Positions 61,721 through 64,000 of a stretch of DNA of 64,000 bases are shown here, in pieces (positions within the stretch are counted from its first letter, which is position 1; every line of letters starts with the position of its first letter). The stretch spans positions 1,364,001 through 1,428,000 of the forward strand of contig BJKQ01000003.1 of assembly GCA_006538405.1 (NCBI GenBank), in the 5' to 3' direction. This DNA is from Hansfordia pulvinata. Its lineage: Eukaryota > Ascomycota > Sordariomycetes > Xylariales. Made by a program: the position numbers and the translations under genes. Under the pieces are notes generated by a model, which had not been told where the DNA came from, did no database searches, and saw only the letters and a program-made list of their open reading frames with translations.

Positions 61721-64000
61721 TGTGGAGGATGTGACAGTGAGAAAGAGGCCGTGTCCGGCGTGGAGTTGGAGGAAGAGGGATGAAGGTTTGTCGGGGATCA
61801 CAATGCCGCGGGCGGCGTCGAGTTGGCAGTGGTCGTGATTGTAGGGTCGGCCACAGCTTCAGACCAGAGTTGATGCCAGCGAAAGCGAACCAGCGCTGAT
61901 CTCAGGAGAGCATCCGTGCCAAGGGCGCAGGCTGAAGCGGCAGAGGGAGAAGACGAAGGGAGGTGGCGGTGGCGTCGCAGAGGGCGGCGTGGGGCGCTGG
62001 TTCAAAGCCCACGGCGAGGTCGGCAATCACGGTGATGCCGACGAAGATGGCGATAATTCGGGGCGGGCGCGAGTCGCAGGGGCGGTGATGGTTGTGTTGA
62101 TGAGGTGTGTGATGCAGGTAGGGTTGGTGCGACCGGCGGCAAGGTGCGAGGTGAGGCTGTCTTGATGGTGAGGTACCTGCCGCTTGTACCTCCGGGGCAC
62201 TCTTCCGGTAGCACTCATACCGTATGGACCTTGAGGTACGAGTACAGGACCGGCCTACGAGTACATGCTAAGAGGACCCGCCTACCCACCCACGAGCTTT
62301 GGCCGAAGGAAGTGCAACTGGAGGGGGTTTGGGAGGCTTCGATTGGTACAGCCACGTACACGTCTCTGACACGCTCTGGAGGTCCTCGGGGTACTTGTCG
62401 AGCCTTCACCAGCCTCGAGGAGCTGCTTACTTGGTTGCGGTGCTCACGCTGCATGCAAATTCGCCTTGGGCTGTCGGAAGCATACTTCACGCTACAGCCG
62501 AGTGTGAAGCCGGGCGTCAAAACCCTGCGTAGAGTACGACTCTGGACCTCGCGCCTTTGGACACATGGCAGAGATCGCGACAAAGGCACACGGAAGATGT
62601 GGATGTACCTGTGTACATGGACACTATGTACTTGAACTAACAGCTTATGAATTCCCGCTAATAATCCATGCCATCTCCTACTGCCGTCTTCGTCATTCTC
62701 GGCGCAAACGGCTTCTTCTTACTATCAATTCCTCGCGCGTGCATTTATTTGTTCAAAGTGTGTCGCCCGACATTTCCATTCTGGCGGCCGCGTTGGATGT
62801 CCTCGAATGTTCGAATAAGCTGAGGGCTAAGCACCGAGGCTTTCAACAGACCTTTTGCGGGCCGGACTCGTACGCGCCCGCTGCAACCGCTGCGATGCAG
62901 GCAAGCATCTAGGCATATCGTCGACGACCTCCAGCTCCAAACGGAGCATTCCAATGTACTCCGTACCCGTTTTACGGTTGGGTCTGTGCTCTTGCGCTGG
63001 CGATAAGTTTGGGAAGGATGCTTTTCGGCTCCTGGGTGTTGTCTTTCGCGAAGTCTGGCTTGCTGCACGTCGAAATGTCAAATGGAATGGAGAGTTTGTC
63101 CGCAAACGAGGCGTCGCCGTGAGTAAGAAACAGTACCATATCCCATTGTTGGCAGATCGTGCGCTTCTGAGCATGCAGGCCTCGATCCGAGCAAAGCAAA
63201 AATCACGGTTGCTTTTTCCAGCTTGACCCTCGCTTGCCTTGGTCGTTTGCGTCCAGGAATACCTAACCTGAGACACCCCTGCGCCGCTGGTGCGAGACAT
63301 TCAACCATCACGGCCCCCCCGGGTGCAGTCCCGTGGATGGGAGCAGACGCAATCGTACGTCAGATAACTACTAGACAACCAGTCGAATGTGCGGTATCGC
63401 GCCGTCTTCACGCCCTCTCGTCTCGGCGCTGAACGTTTGCTTGAAATCACCCTGGGTTGGCCGGGCACGCCAGGGCATCTGTTTAGAGCTAACGAGTCAT
63501 GCTGCTGACCAGCCCGCCATCAAGGGACGCAGCCCCGGGTTGCGGGCATTCGTCCTACTCGTACGGCTTGGATATGTGCGGGGTTCTTTGTTGCTTTTGC
63601 CTTTCTAACAGCTTTTCAACACTGGTAGACGGCACGCCTGGCCTGTCCATCGATGTGGCAGTTTTCTTATTCCCCCTTTCGCGGGCATGCAGGTACTCGT
63701 AAAGAAGCTGCACTCGTGGGAATGTGTACGAGTACCTTGGTAGCGGATAGCGGTGACTGAATGATGAAGAGCGGATGAGGGAGGATGACAGGCTGGCAGG
63801 CTGACAATCCACGAGTAACCCACGACTCATGGACATGGATTCATGGACATGCGTGATGCGTATCTTCATAGCGATAGACTAGATGAATTTATCGGCTACG
63901 GAGATAGATTGGAACACGGTCAGTCATGGCTGTATTGCTGTTATGTAGCGAAAATTGCACTTCGCCTTGCGTCGCCTACCTACATCTGGGGTACCTCACA
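61721..64000. other. 2.3 kb right-end region
   Basis: It begins with the NOT3 promoter and leader. Five TACTCGTA-type octamers lie between 62237 and 63734, the densest group in the window. Open frames at 62105-62635 and 62827-63300 resemble no known family. It may hold the edge of a gene beyond the window. Confidence 0.45.

Noticed and set aside
62105..62635. 176-codon plus-strand frame upstream of NOT3
   Set aside because: No family features, no intron signals that extend it, and it overlaps the presumed NOT3 promoter. It is left unassigned.
62827..63300. 157-codon minus-strand frame
   Set aside because: I looked for a zinc-cluster or other motif and found none convincing.

Overview
This is nuclear DNA from a filamentous ascomycete. 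The genes carry many short introns (about 50-200 nt, GT-AG), the proteins match fungal families throughout (SepH kinase, class I hydrophobin, Zn2Cys6 and C2H2 factors, PHO-4 transporter, Arp1), and the intergenic DNA is dense in microsatellites. Hydrophobin type and protein similarity suggest Sordariomycetes, perhaps Hypocreales, but the window alone does not settle the species. I find 11 complete genes and 2 pseudogenes. Gene spans cover only about a third of the window, so it is gene-poor.

Layout. (1) 190-4902: remains of a polyol/pentose locus. It has an intact SDR polyol dehydrogenase (-), a broken MFS sugar transporter (-) and a broken zinc alcohol dehydrogenase of the xylitol/sorbitol type (+). 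(2) 7945-13062: SepH/Cdc7-type kinase of the septation initiation network (+), tail to tail with a PHO-4 sodium/phosphate symporter (-, 13778-15952). (3) 15953-28201: a roughly 12 kb gene-poor tract whose only recognisable gene is a class I hydrophobin (22864-23487, +). (4) 28202-29892: a citrate synthase-family enzyme (+). (5) 33878-36468: a Zn2Cys6 transcription factor (+). (6) 36469-43402: nearly 7 kb of low-complexity DNA without a recognisable gene. (7) 43403-43766: a small, probably mitochondrial, membrane protein (+). (8) 45404-46729: Arp1/centractin of dynactin (-). (9) 49876-51442: a C2H2 zinc-finger protein (-). (10) 55391-57811: adenylosuccinate lyase with 13 exons (-). (11) 59688-61720: the NOT3/NOT5 subunit of CCR4-NOT (-).

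These are mostly unrelated housekeeping genes; only region 1 looks like a functional cluster, and it is degenerate. Four conserved genes (sepH, the Zn2Cys6 factor, arp1, adenylosuccinate lyase) between them contain six apparent one-base deletions, each at a short homopolymer run. Restoring one base at each gives proteins of whole codon number, so the sequence itself probably carries indel errors. The strongest unexplained signal is the octamer TACTCGTA (or its complement TACGAGTA). I counted it about 24 times, all but one outside coding sequence, against about 2 expected by chance.
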